Shown: positions 17,915 through 26,820 of the stretch, piece after piece
Numbering within the stretch: position 1 is the first letter of the stretch
How the letters are laid out: each line of letters opens with the position of its first letter
Origin: Fen-671 sp963794745
GTDB taxonomy: Bacteria > Actinomycetota > Acidimicrobiia > Acidimicrobiales > Palsa-688
Length of the DNA: 64,000 nt
Direction of reading: 5' to 3'
Assembly: GCA_963794745.1 (NCBI GenBank)
Contig: CAWCEZ010000011.1
Span: forward strand, 434,001-498,000
Position numbers and translations under genes: made by a program
The notes under the pieces: generated by a model
The model's input: only the letters and a program-made list of their open reading frames with translations
Told to the model about the DNA's origin: nothing
Database searches by the model: none

Positions 17915-18793
17915 CTAGCTCTTTTCGATGGGCTCCAGGAGGTCCTTCGCGCGAAGGTCTACGGCATCTTTGTCGACCAACGCAGGCCCCTCGGGCCGAT
18001 CAGGGCGAGCAGGCTGGTTGCTGCGGCTCGCGCTCACAAGCCTGCCGAGATGACGGAGGAAAACGAGCCCCTCGTGCAGGCTCGCCTTCGACTTGCCAGC
18101 GTGCCGCTGCCCAAAATTGAACCCGACGTTGCCCACAGTCGCCGGCCTTGCCCGCACCGTCACCTCGAGCAGGATCTTGTAGCCCGCCGGCTGCAGCTCA
18201 ACACCATCGAGCAGGGAGCGGCGCAAGGCGAACAGGCCGCTCAAGGGGTCCTGCAAGGGCCTTGCCTCCGGGACCAGCAGGTGCACGAGCCACCGGCAAC
18301 CCCCCGAAACAAGGTGCCTCCACGGGCTGGACAACCCTGCGTCGGCGCCCGCCCAACCGTACCGGCTGCCTGCTACGAGGTCCGCTTTGCCCGACAGCAC
18401 GGGTGCAATGAGCGCAGGAATGACCTCCGGTGGGTGCTGCAAGTCGGCGTCCATGACCGCGACCACCCGGCCCCTGGAGATCGCGAAACCGTCGCGTACG
18501 GCGCCTCCCAAGCCGCCTGCGCGCAAGCCATTCGCCCGGTGCAACAACCGCACAGGGCTCCCCGCGCCGATCTCGTCAGCCAGGCGCCCGACCTCCTCGG
18601 GGGTCGTGTCGTCGGAGTCGTCAACGAATATCAGCTCCCAACCGCCCTCAGTCCCGGACAGGGCCGCCTGGAGGCGCGCCGCCAAGGGGCCGACGTTGAG
18701 AGCCTCGTTGCGAGTGGGGACTACGACCGACAAGGTGCACGGCCGCGCGCCAGTGCCCCCCAAACCGGCACCATTGTTGTCGTGTCCCTTCAC
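17915..18793 (-). CDS. Polyprenol-phosphate sugar synthase-like glycosyltransferase (GT2)
   Basis: A 292-residue transferase like dolichol/polyprenol-phosphate mannose synthases. Motifs: LSVVVPTRNEALNVG, IFVDDSDDT, RLLHRANGLRAGGLGG, the metal-binding VMDADLQHPPE and the acceptor-region QDPLSGLFALRR. No C-terminal transmembrane helices, so it is a soluble or peripheral enzyme. The next gene downstream (71 bases) is a GT-C-like membrane protein, consistent with a donor-maker and user pair. It continues the minus-strand run from pyruvate kinase after 47 bases. Confidence 0.87.
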   Translation of the reverse strand: MKGHDNNGAGLGGTGARPCTLSVVVPTRNEALNVGPLAARLQAALSGTEGGWELIFVDDSDDTTPEEVGRLADEIGAGSPVRLLHRANGLRAGGLGGAVRDGFAISRGRVVAVMDADLQHPPEVIPALIAPVLSGKADLVAGSRYGWAGADAGLSSPWRHLVSGGCRWLVHLLVPEARPLQDPLSGLFALRRSLLDGVELQPAGYKILLEVTVRARPATVGNVGFNFGQRHAGKSKASLHEGLVFLRHLGRLVSASRSNQPARPDRPEGPALVDKDAVDLRAKDLLEPIEKS

Positions 18794-18840
18794 GGTGTCG
18801 CGTGGACCTCCTACGGGGCCTCGCAGAGGCCCTACGCCCC

Positions 18841-20373
18841 TCAGTAGATACGCACCAATCGGAGCGTATCCGTGACGGGCTCAGGGTCACCCAATGAACC
18901 AGCCAGAACTACGACTACGTCGCCTGGCTTCGCGTAACCGCCTCGGCGCACTGCTTCGACCGCCTGGGTCACCGCCTCGTCGGTGGTCTTGGCCTCCGGT
19001 ACCAGCACCGTGTCGACCCCCCAGCTCGTTGTGAGCTGGCGCGCCGTGAACGCGAACGGCGTCGCCGCCACGATCGGCGCAGCAGGCCTCCAACGGGCGA
19101 TCGCGCGAGCGGTGGCACCCGTATTGGTACAAGCGATGATCACTGCTGCGTTCTCCTCAACCGACGCACGCCACGCTGCCGCGCCTATGGCGGCGGTGAT
19201 GCGGGCGCCCGTCGGGCCCTCCGAGGCGAAGTTCTGGGCCGGGAGGTTGCGCCCCCAGCCGTAACTGTCGAACTCGAGGTCGGCACGGCGCGCGATGCGG
19301 GCCATCGTCGCTACCGCGTTGACGGGGTCGATGCCGACCGCAGACTCGCCCGAGAGCATGACCGCGCTCGTCCCGTCGAAAACCGCGTTGGCAACGTCGG
19401 TGACCTCCGCCCGCGTGGGCACGGGCGAGTTGATCATGGACTCGAGCATCTGGGTAGCGGTTATCACCGGGCGGCCCCACGCCACAGAGGACCGGATCAG
19501 TTTCTTTTGAATGTGCGGCACTTCCTCGAGGGCCACGCGCACACCGAGGTCTCCCCGGGCAACCATGAGCGAATCGGCTGACTGCAAGATGTTGTCTATG
19601 TCCTCGAGCGCCTCGGGGGTCTCCATCTTGGCGCAGACCATGATGCCCCTGCCCGTGAGCGCCCTCACCTCTACAAGGTCCGAAGCTGTCCGCACGAACG
19701 AGACAGCCACGCTCTCGATGCCTTCTTCCAGGAGCACCTCGAGGCGCTCCAGGTCTTCAGGCGTGGGCGTCTTGAGCGCCAGCCTTGACGCCGGGGCCGT
19801 AACGCCGGGGCGGCCCTGCACCTTGCCGCCGGCCAGGACCCGGGTTTTCATCGACTGGCCTTGGCGTTTTTCAGCGAGGAGAGAGACCCCGCCATCGCCG
19901 AGGGCGATCTTGTCGCCCTCCTGCAAAGACTCCACCAGTTCGGGGACCGATACGCCGATGTTGGTCGCGCTGCTGTTAGGTGTGACGTCGTTGGGGCTCA
20001 GGACAACTTCGCTGCCTGTCGCCAGCAGCACACCGCCTTCAGGGAACGGGGTCGTGCGGATCTTGGGGCCGGGTAGGTCCACCAGGATCCCTACATCTGG
20101 CGCCGCCTCGCGGACTCGGCGCAGCCTCGCTACCGCTTCGTCGATCGTCCCGTGCGCGAGGGGGAGGCGGGCGACATCCATCCCGGCGTCCTGCATGGCC
20201 GCCAGCGTTGCCAGTGAGTCCGACGCTGGCCCGATGGTGGCAACGACTCGAGTGCGACGTTTCTCGTCGCCCAGGCAATGACGTGTCGGGCCGGCTTTGC
20301 GTCCCGCTTGGTTTGGGGCTGGTTCAGCGTGGGTCACCCCACCAGCATTGCCGATCCGGGGGCCCAAGCACAC
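18841..20373 (-). CDS. pyk: Pyruvate kinase with K+-independence signature
   Basis: Converts phosphoenolpyruvate and ADP to pyruvate and ATP. Recognisable motifs are TRVVATIGPAS, DLPGPKIRT, VCAKMETPEALEDID (catalytic Lys), MVARGDLGV, TATQMLESMI and NAVFDGTSAVMLSGES. The usual ARLNFSHG segment reads ARLPLAHG, so the Asn and Ser that help bind K+ are lost. The later motif has Leu and Lys where K+-dependent enzymes have Thr and Glu (rabbit positions 113 and 117). Published work links Lys117 with K+-independent activity. The N-terminus is uncertain: GTGs at 20373 and 20337 are possible and the conserved core begins only at residue 38. Confidence 0.93.
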   Translation of the reverse strand: MCLGPRIGNAGGVTHAEPAPNQAGRKAGPTRHCLGDEKRRTRVVATIGPASDSLATLAAMQDAGMDVARLPLAHGTIDEAVARLRRVREAAPDVGILVDLPGPKIRTTPFPEGGVLLATGSEVVLSPNDVTPNSSATNIGVSVPELVESLQEGDKIALGDGGVSLLAEKRQGQSMKTRVLAGGKVQGRPGVTAPASRLALKTPTPEDLERLEVLLEEGIESVAVSFVRTASDLVEVRALTGRGIMVCAKMETPEALEDIDNILQSADSLMVARGDLGVRVALEEVPHIQKKLIRSSVAWGRPVITATQMLESMINSPVPTRAEVTDVANAVFDGTSAVMLSGESAVGIDPVNAVATMARIARRADLEFDSYGWGRNLPAQNFASEGPTGARITAAIGAAAWRASVEENAAVIIACTNTGATARAIARWRPAAPIVAATPFAFTARQLTTSWGVDTVLVPEAKTTDEAVTQAVEAVRRGGYAKPGDVVVVLAGSLGDPEPVTDTLRLVRIY

Positions 20374-20398
20374 TGCAGGGCCGGGCCACCCTCGGCGA

Positions 20399-21187
20399 TC
20401 AGCCGACAGGCAGCTCAGCGGCCAGGAAGTTGCCCAGCGCGGTGCGGGCCTCGGGCTCGAGGTCTTCGCCCGAAGCGAGCCACTCAGGCAGCTGGTTGAC
20501 AGCTCCTAACCACAGGCCGTCGAGGGTCATGCCCTCGAGCATCAAGGGGGGTTTCTGCATCGTGCCCATGAGAGGTGCTGAACATGCTGCGGCGAACACC
20601 GCGACGTGGCCCCAAGGAGTCTCGGCCAGCCAGGAATGCAGAGCGTTGCCGCGGCGCAGGATGTCGCGTACAAGACCGGTGCGCCGGTCCCCGGGCGCTG
20701 CGAGCGCGGGACGGGCCAGCGCCTCGAGGACCTCCCTGCCTTGCCCCCTGGTCTGCCCCGGCCCGCCGCGCTGGCTGGGGCCTCCCCGTAAGGACTGGCC
20801 AAGGTCCGAACCGACTACGACGAGGCCCCTCGGCACGATGGCGAGGTGGTCCAGAGCTAACGCCTTGTTGGGCACCCGACGGCCATGCATCACGACCGAC
20901 CCCGCCGGGCAAATCTCGTCAAGCAGGCGCCCGAAGCCTGGGCCGCGGTCAAAGGACGCGACCGGGTATTGGGAGGGGATGTCGCCGAGGGACGCAAGCA
21001 GGTGGCTGAGACGGGCTCGTACGACTCCCTCGCGGCCGGGTATCGCCTCGGCGTGCGGCTCCGGAGCTGCGGACCTACCATCTCCTGCCAGCGAAGACAA
21101 CGAACGAACGTCGCCATCCCGCATTATTTTCGTCACTCGCTTGTTGCTGTCCACCGGCATCTCAGGGGCATCGGCACCCGGCGACAT
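20399..21187 (-). CDS. NERD-like domain protein of unknown function
   Basis: About 262 residues. The central segment VMHGRRVPNKALALDHLAIV followed by GLVVVGSDLG resembles the nuclease-related (NERD) domain pattern h-D-R-x-(I/V)-P-G-x-x-A-x-I-D-H-(L/V). The Lys expected after the final strand is replaced here, so catalytic activity is doubtful. The C-terminal part (GHVAVFAAACSAPL to NQLPEWLA) fits the later strands and helices of that domain. It sits 25 bases upstream of pyruvate kinase in the same direction. The function is unknown and the domain call is by pattern only. Confidence 0.55.
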   Translation of the reverse strand: MSPGADAPEMPVDSNKRVTKIMRDGDVRSLSSLAGDGRSAAPEPHAEAIPGREGVVRARLSHLLASLGDIPSQYPVASFDRGPGFGRLLDEICPAGSVVMHGRRVPNKALALDHLAIVPRGLVVVGSDLGQSLRGGPSQRGGPGQTRGQGREVLEALARPALAAPGDRRTGLVRDILRRGNALHSWLAETPWGHVAVFAAACSAPLMGTMQKPPLMLEGMTLDGLWLGAVNQLPEWLASGEDLEPEARTALGNFLAAELPVG

Positions 21188-21255
21188 GAGCCTGAGCAAG
21201 CCCCCTTAAAAGCCACCGATTTCGTCGCAGTTAAGCACCGGGTACCGAGGTTTCT

Positions 21256-22356
21256 TTAATTTCCACCACGCTGCGCCCCATAAGCGTCGGCAACTGCAGG
21301 GTGGGTGACCTCGTGGTCTCGCACGTTGACCCCCTTCGCAAAACCGGGATCTTTTTCGCAGAACCCGTCCAGGCCGAGGTCGGCAAGGCGGTGCAAGTAG
21401 GGCAGCGTCGCGTTTGTGAGCGCCCGGGTCGAGGTCACCGGGACGGCGCCGGGCATGTTGGTGACGCAGTAGTGCAAGACGTCGTCCACGACGTAGGTCG
21501 GGGCTTCGTGGGTGGTCGGGCGAGAGGTCTCGGTGCAGCCCCCCTGGTCGATCGCGACGTCCACTATCACCGCGCGCCTGGGCATCTTGGACAGCATCGC
21601 CCTCGAGACGAGCCTGGGCGCAGCCGCCCCGTGAACGAGCACAGCGCCTATCACGGCGTCGTTCAGCGCGAGCTGCTCGATGATGCTGTGCGCGTCCGAC
21701 ATCAAACAGCGCACCGACCCCTCGAAGCGGTCGTCCAGGTAACGCAACCGGTCGTCGGAGCGCTCCAGGACCGTGACATCGGCGCCGAGGCCCTTGGCCA
21801 CGCGTGCGGCGTAGACACCGACCACCCCACCGCCCAGGACCAGCACCTTCGCCGGCGCCACGCCAGGGGCCCCACCTGCCAGGACGCCCCTACCGCCCAG
21901 GGGCGACTGCAGGTAATGGGCCACGACCTGCCCGGCGAGCCGACCGGCGATCTCGCTCATGGGCGCGAGAAGGGGCAAGCGGCCCGAAGCGTCCTCGACG
22001 GTCTCGTAGGCGACCGCTGTCGCGCCGGATGCCACGAGGGCGGCGGTGAGCTCCGGGGCCGCCGCCAGGTGCAGGTAGGTGAAAATGAGCAGTCCCTCGC
22101 GGAAGTACCCGAGCTCCGGCCCGACGGGCTCTTTCACCTTGACGAGCAGTTCCACCTCTGACCAGGTCTTTTCGGCCCCACTGACCAGGACGGCGCCAGC
22201 GCTTTTGTAGGCGTCGTCAGCGAAGCCCGACCCCTCCCCCGCGCCTTGCTGCACAAGGACCGTATGGCCTGCCGCCACAAGCTCTTCGGTACCGGCCGGG
22301 GTAAGGGCCACTCGGCGCTCGTCAGACTTGGTCTCGGTTACTACCCCGATACGCAC
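21256..22356 (-). CDS. ald: Alanine dehydrogenase
   Basis: Reversible NAD-dependent conversion of alanine to pyruvate and ammonia. The 366-residue protein starts with MRIGVVTETKSDERRVALTP. It has the substrate Lys in LLVKVKEPVGPE, the catalytic His in LIFTYLHLAA, the nucleotide motif VLVLGGGVVGVYAARVA and the family signature VAIDQGGCTETSRPTTH. The GTG start lies one base after the pyruvate carboxylase stop. AGGAG is within the end of that gene nine bases upstream, so the two genes are translationally coupled. It is a hexameric cytoplasmic enzyme in relatives. Confidence 0.96.
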   Translation of the reverse strand: MRIGVVTETKSDERRVALTPAGTEELVAAGHTVLVQQGAGEGSGFADDAYKSAGAVLVSGAEKTWSEVELLVKVKEPVGPELGYFREGLLIFTYLHLAAAPELTAALVASGATAVAYETVEDASGRLPLLAPMSEIAGRLAGQVVAHYLQSPLGGRGVLAGGAPGVAPAKVLVLGGGVVGVYAARVAKGLGADVTVLERSDDRLRYLDDRFEGSVRCLMSDAHSIIEQLALNDAVIGAVLVHGAAAPRLVSRAMLSKMPRRAVIVDVAIDQGGCTETSRPTTHEAPTYVVDDVLHYCVTNMPGAVPVTSTRALTNATLPYLHRLADLGLDGFCEKDPGFAKGVNVRDHEVTHPAVADAYGAQRGGN

Positions 22357-22357
22357 T

Positions 22358-25300
22358 TCAGCTCACTCCTGGCGCTATCACCATAAGTAGGTCACCTCCA
22401 TCGACCGACGCCACCTTAGGCACGGCGAGACGCTGCACCGTGCCGCCGAGCGATGTTGTGATCGGGGCCTCCATTTTCATCGCCTCGATCGTCGCCACCG
22501 TCTGGCCGGCTTCGACCCTGTCACCAACCCCGACCGTGAGCGAAACCGCACCTGCAAAAGGCGCCGCAACATGAGCGGGGTTGTCGCTTTGCGCCCGTTC
22601 TCCTCTGGGCCGCGTGTCTTTTACGGACCGGTCGCGCACAGTCACGACGCGGGGCTGGCCGTTGAGGCGGCAAAACACCGAGCGGAAGCCGCTTTCGTCC
22701 GCTTCGCCAATTGCGTCGAGGGCCAGGTACAAAGAAACACCCGCCTCGAGGGCCACCTCGACCTCGTCGCCGGGCACGAGCCCATTGAAAAACGCAGAGG
22801 TGGGAAGCACGGACAGGTCCCCGTACTGGCGGACCGCCTCCTCGAAGTCACGGGCCGGCCCGGGGAACAGCAGCGAGTCCAACACCTGGCGCAGCCTCTG
22901 CGGGCTGACCTCGGGGCTCACGAGCACTGCTTCGGTCTCAGCGGGCAGGTCCACGTTGCGCGACGGCAGTTTTTTGCCGGCCAGCGCTTTCGTGCGGAAA
23001 GGTTCGGGCCATCCAGCAGGTGGCACGCCCAGCTCACCGGACAGGAAACCTATGACGCTGTCGGGTAGGTCGAAGCTTGCCGGGTCCCGCTCGAACTCAT
23101 TTATGTCAGCGTTGGCGCCGCAAAGGTAGAGCGCCAAATCGCCGACAACCTTCGAGCTCGGCGTCACCTTTACGATATTCCCGAGCACCCGGTTCGCCTC
23201 GGCATAAAGATCCTCGACCATCTCGTAGCGGTCGCCGAGACCGAGAGCGATCGCTTGCTGGCGCAAGTTGGATATCTGGCCGCCGGGCATCTCGTGGCGG
23301 TAGACGCGCGTCGTCGGCGCGCCGAAGCCGATATCGAAGGCACGGTAGAGGCCCCTGACCGCCTCCCAGTAGGGCTCGAAGGCTTCTATCGCGTCCAGAG
23401 AAAGCCCCGTTTCCCGCTCGGTGTTGTCGGTGGCAGCAACGATTGCCCCGAGTGAGGGCTGGCTGGTGGTGCCGGCCAACGGCCCCATGGCACCGTCGAT
23501 GGCGTCGACCCCCGCCTCGATGGCAGCCAAATAGGTCGCAAGTTGGCCGCCGGCGGTGTCGTGGGTATGCAGGTGGACGGGTAAGGCAAAGTTGTCCCTG
23601 AGGGCACCGACGAGCGTCCGCGCGGCAGGAGCGCGTAGCAAGCCCGCCATATCTTTTATGCAAAGTATGTGCACACCGGCCGCCACGAGCTGTTCGGCTT
23701 TGCGTAGGTAATAATCAAGGGTGTACAGGTGCTCCGCCGGGCTGGCGAGGTTCCCGGTGTAGCAGACGGCCCCTTCGGCAATTTTGCCCGTCTCCAAGAC
23801 CGCTTTGATGGCCGGGACCATCTGGTCGACGTCGTTGAGAGCATCGAAGATCCGGAATATATCGACGCCCGTGCGCGCCGCTTCCTTGACGAAGGCGACC
23901 GCCACCTCGTCGGGGTACGGCGTGTAACCGACTGTGTTCCGGCCCCGTACCAGCATTTGCAGGCAAATATTGGGGACGGCCTCGCTGAGGGCGGCGAGGC
24001 GTTCCCAGGGATCCTCTTTCAAAAAGCGTAAAGACACGTCGAACGTTGCACCGCCCCATGCCTCCAGTGACAACAGGCCCGGCAGCATCCGCGAGAAATA
24101 CGGGGCCCCGTGGAGCATGTCCGTCGTACGGAGCCTGGTAGCCAGCAACGACTGGTGTGCATCGCGCAGCGTCGTGTCCGTTACCGCGACCGGGACTTGG
24201 TCTCGGAGCCATTTGGCGAAACCTTCCGCGCCGAGCCGGTCCAGCACCTGCCGGCTACCCGCTGGCGCACTGCCCGCTGGCGTGCTGCCCAGGGCTGCGT
24301 TGCCCGCCCCGTGAGGCCCTTTGCGTGCCGATGCGGCTATAGGAGGGAGCTTTTCTCTCGGGTCGGGGGCGCCAGGGGTGGCACCCGGCGGGCGGTTGAC
24401 AGTGACGTCCGCCAGGTAGTTGAGCAGGCGGGTACCCCGGTCCGCACCGCTTCGACGGCTCAACAGGCCGGGCCGGTCATCGATGAACGATGTAGTCAGG
24501 TTGCCTGCCATGAAATCGGGCTCGTCCAGCAGGCCCTGCAGGAAAGGGATATTCGTCGCCACACCGCGGATCCTGAACTCCGCCACCGCTCGTCTCGCCC
24601 TGGCGACCGCCTCCGGAAAGGTCCTGCCCCGGCACGTCAGCTTTACGAGGAGCGAATCGAAATGAGGGGACACGTCCGCGCCGACGTAGGCGCAGCCGTC
24701 GAGGCGGACGCCGTGGCCGCCCGGGGAGCGGTAAGCCGTGATTTGCCCCGTGTCAGGTCGGAAACCATGTGCGGGGTCCTCTGTCGTGATCCTGCACTGA
24801 AGGGCCGTGCCGTTCACGGAGATCGAGCCCTGCGATATACCGAGGTCGGCGAGCGTGGCGCCATCGGCGACCCGCAGCTGCGACTGGACAAGGTCGATAG
24901 AGGTGACCTCCTCGGTCACGGTGTGCTCGACCTGTATGCGGGGGTTCATTTCTATGAACACGTAGCGACCGTCGGGGCCGACCAGGAACTCAACGGTACC
25001 GGCGTTGAGGTAGCCGACCGCTCGCGCAAAGCTGACAGCGTCGGCCAACAAATGCGCCCGGATTCTCAGGGCCAAGGTTGGGAGCAGGAGCGATCTCCAC
25101 TACCTTTTGGTGCCGGCGCTGCACCGAGCAGTCCCGTTCGTACAGGTGCACGACATCGCCGGTCCCGTCGGCTAGCACCTGGACCTCGACGTGGCGGGCG
25201 CGCTGGACCGCCTCTTCCAGGAACACGGTCGGGTCGCCGAACGCCGTCTCGGCCTCGCGCACTGCCGCTTCAGCGGCAGACCTCAGCTCCTCGGGACGCT

Positions 25301-25811
25301 CCACCCGCCGCAGGCCCCGACCGCCTCCGCCGGCCGCCGCCTTTACGAACAACGGGAACCCGACCTGATCGGCGGCGCCTACGAGTTCTTCCACGCTGGC
25401 CCAGGGACCGGCGCTGCGGAGCACCGGGATCCCGGCCGCCGCAGCCTCCTCCTTAGCCCTCACCTTGTTGCCGGCCAGGGCTAGGACCTCGGCTGGTGGG
25501 CCTACAAAGGTGATCCCGGCCTCCTGGCACGCTCTGGCCAGTTCGGGGTTCTCGGACAGGAAACCGTAGCCGGGGTAAATTGCGTCCGCCCCTGAGTTCT
25601 GGGCGACCTCTATCAACCCGGCGATATCGAGGTAGGCCCGCAGCGGGTGGCCTCGCTCGCCTATCTCGTAGCTCTCGTCAGCTTTCTGGCGGTGCAGCGA
25701 ATAGCGGTCCTCGTAAGGGAAGACGGCCACCGAGGTGTACCCGAGCTCGTTGATCGCCCGGAAAGCCCTGATGGCGATCTCGCCTCGGTTCGCAACCAGT
25801 ACCTTGCGCAC
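22358..25811 (-). CDS. pyc: Pyruvate carboxylase (frame break at 25063-25064)
   Basis: ATP-dependent carboxylation of pyruvate to oxaloacetate, the anaplerotic entry to the TCA cycle. About 1150 residues in family order: biotin carboxylase (VRKVLVANRGEIAIRAFRA, GYGFLSENPELA, KAAAGGGGRGLR, ERDCSVQRRHQKVVE), carboxyltransferase (TDTTLRDAHQSLLATRLRT, IKDMAGLL, HTHDTAGGQ) and a C-terminal biotin carrier with AMKM, whose biotinyl-Lys codon is at 22475-22477. The frame breaks after APAPNLGPE. Removing one base of the T pair at 25063-25064 restores IRAHLLADAVSFAR, exactly the family continuation. The start is a GTG at 25811 with a poor ribosome site. The break is very likely a sequencing error. Confidence 0.95.
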
Positions 25812-25852
25812 AGGCGTTGAGCGTAGCGTGCCCGGCAGATCGGCCCGTTTAG

Positions 25853-26786
25853 TCAGGCGGCGGCTATCTGGCGCAGGTCCTCCACAACCCACTCGACGCT
25901 CTGCTTGGTGGCAAGCCCGGGATCGCTCCGGCAGTCGGGCTGCGGGACGCGCCGGCCTTCCCGGGCGACGGCCTCCCAGGTGCCGTAAAACTCGGTCTCG
26001 AGGCCGACGAGCCCGCCGCCCAAGTCCACGGCGCGCCGCCATGAGCCCAGCAACGGCCACCCGACTTCAGCCAGGACCGCTTTCTCAACTGCCTGCTGCG
26101 CCGGCGACCCGAGGGACGCGCAGCCCCGATAACGGGACAGCACCGAGCCCGGCGGGCCTTCGGCGTCCGACGACCTGAGAAAGTAGTGCGGCATCCGACC
26201 AAGCCCACAAGGTGGCGGAAGGAAGGGCGATCGCAGTTGGGGCGAAGCGATGACCTCCAGTGTGGCTCGTCCGCCACAACCGGACGCCCGGTTGGCCAAA
26301 AGTGGGGGCGCCGGCCAATGTGCCGAGGAGCTCCATCCCACGACCGCCGCAGCACACGTCCCGCCGCCCGTGGGTACAAACAAGCACGTCAGCCATGGCA
26401 TCGGCGGCCCCGGCCGCAGGGGTGGGAGCCGCCTGTTCGACCATGGCCTGCACCGCCTCGACGAGTGACGCGGGCTCCACGAGCCGCTCGCAGCGAGCCA
26501 TTGGGCCTGCCCACCCTGGCCGCGTGGACCAGTAACAGGTGACCATGCGAAGCGGCCCGTCCGCCTCCCGCCGCGTGGCTTGGGCCACAGCCTGGAGGCG
26601 CAGCCGCGCTCGATGGGCCACCTTGGCTACCTCGACCAGTTCGGGCATCTCCGAAACGTCGCCCGGCCAGGGCAAAGGTTGTTCGACGAGCAAAAAGCCT
26701 TCGTAATAACCCGCACTGCCGATGGGGTCCAGGTTCTGGCTCTTAGACCAGTCGGTGCAGGCAGGGGGCCACGAAATGTCCGGCAT
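25853..26786 (-). CDS. Sucrase/ferredoxin-like thioredoxin-fold protein (frame break at 26204-26206)
   Basis: Member of the 'sucrase/ferredoxin-like' family, which has a thioredoxin fold binding a [2Fe-2S] cluster. Seen here: LLVEQPLPWP near the N-terminus, the cluster motif VLVCTHGRRDVCCGGRG and the signature SHTGGHRFAPTAIALP. The frame then breaks. Deleting one base of the three-base run 26204-26206 joins it to LGRMPHYFLRSSD and LSRYRGCASLGSPAQQAVE, the expected C-terminus. The ATG at 26786 is used; an ATG at 26840 lies inside the preceding gene. The role is unknown in the family; electron transfer is an inference. Confidence 0.8.
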
Positions 26787-26820
26787 GCAACACGAGACTA
26801 CGGCCAGCCAGTTATAAGCC

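Noticed and set aside
24110..25456. A plus-strand open frame of over 440 codons inside pyruvate carboxylase
   Set aside because: It is antisense to conserved biotin carboxylase and carboxyltransferase motifs and has an Arg/Gly-rich composition typical of shadow frames.
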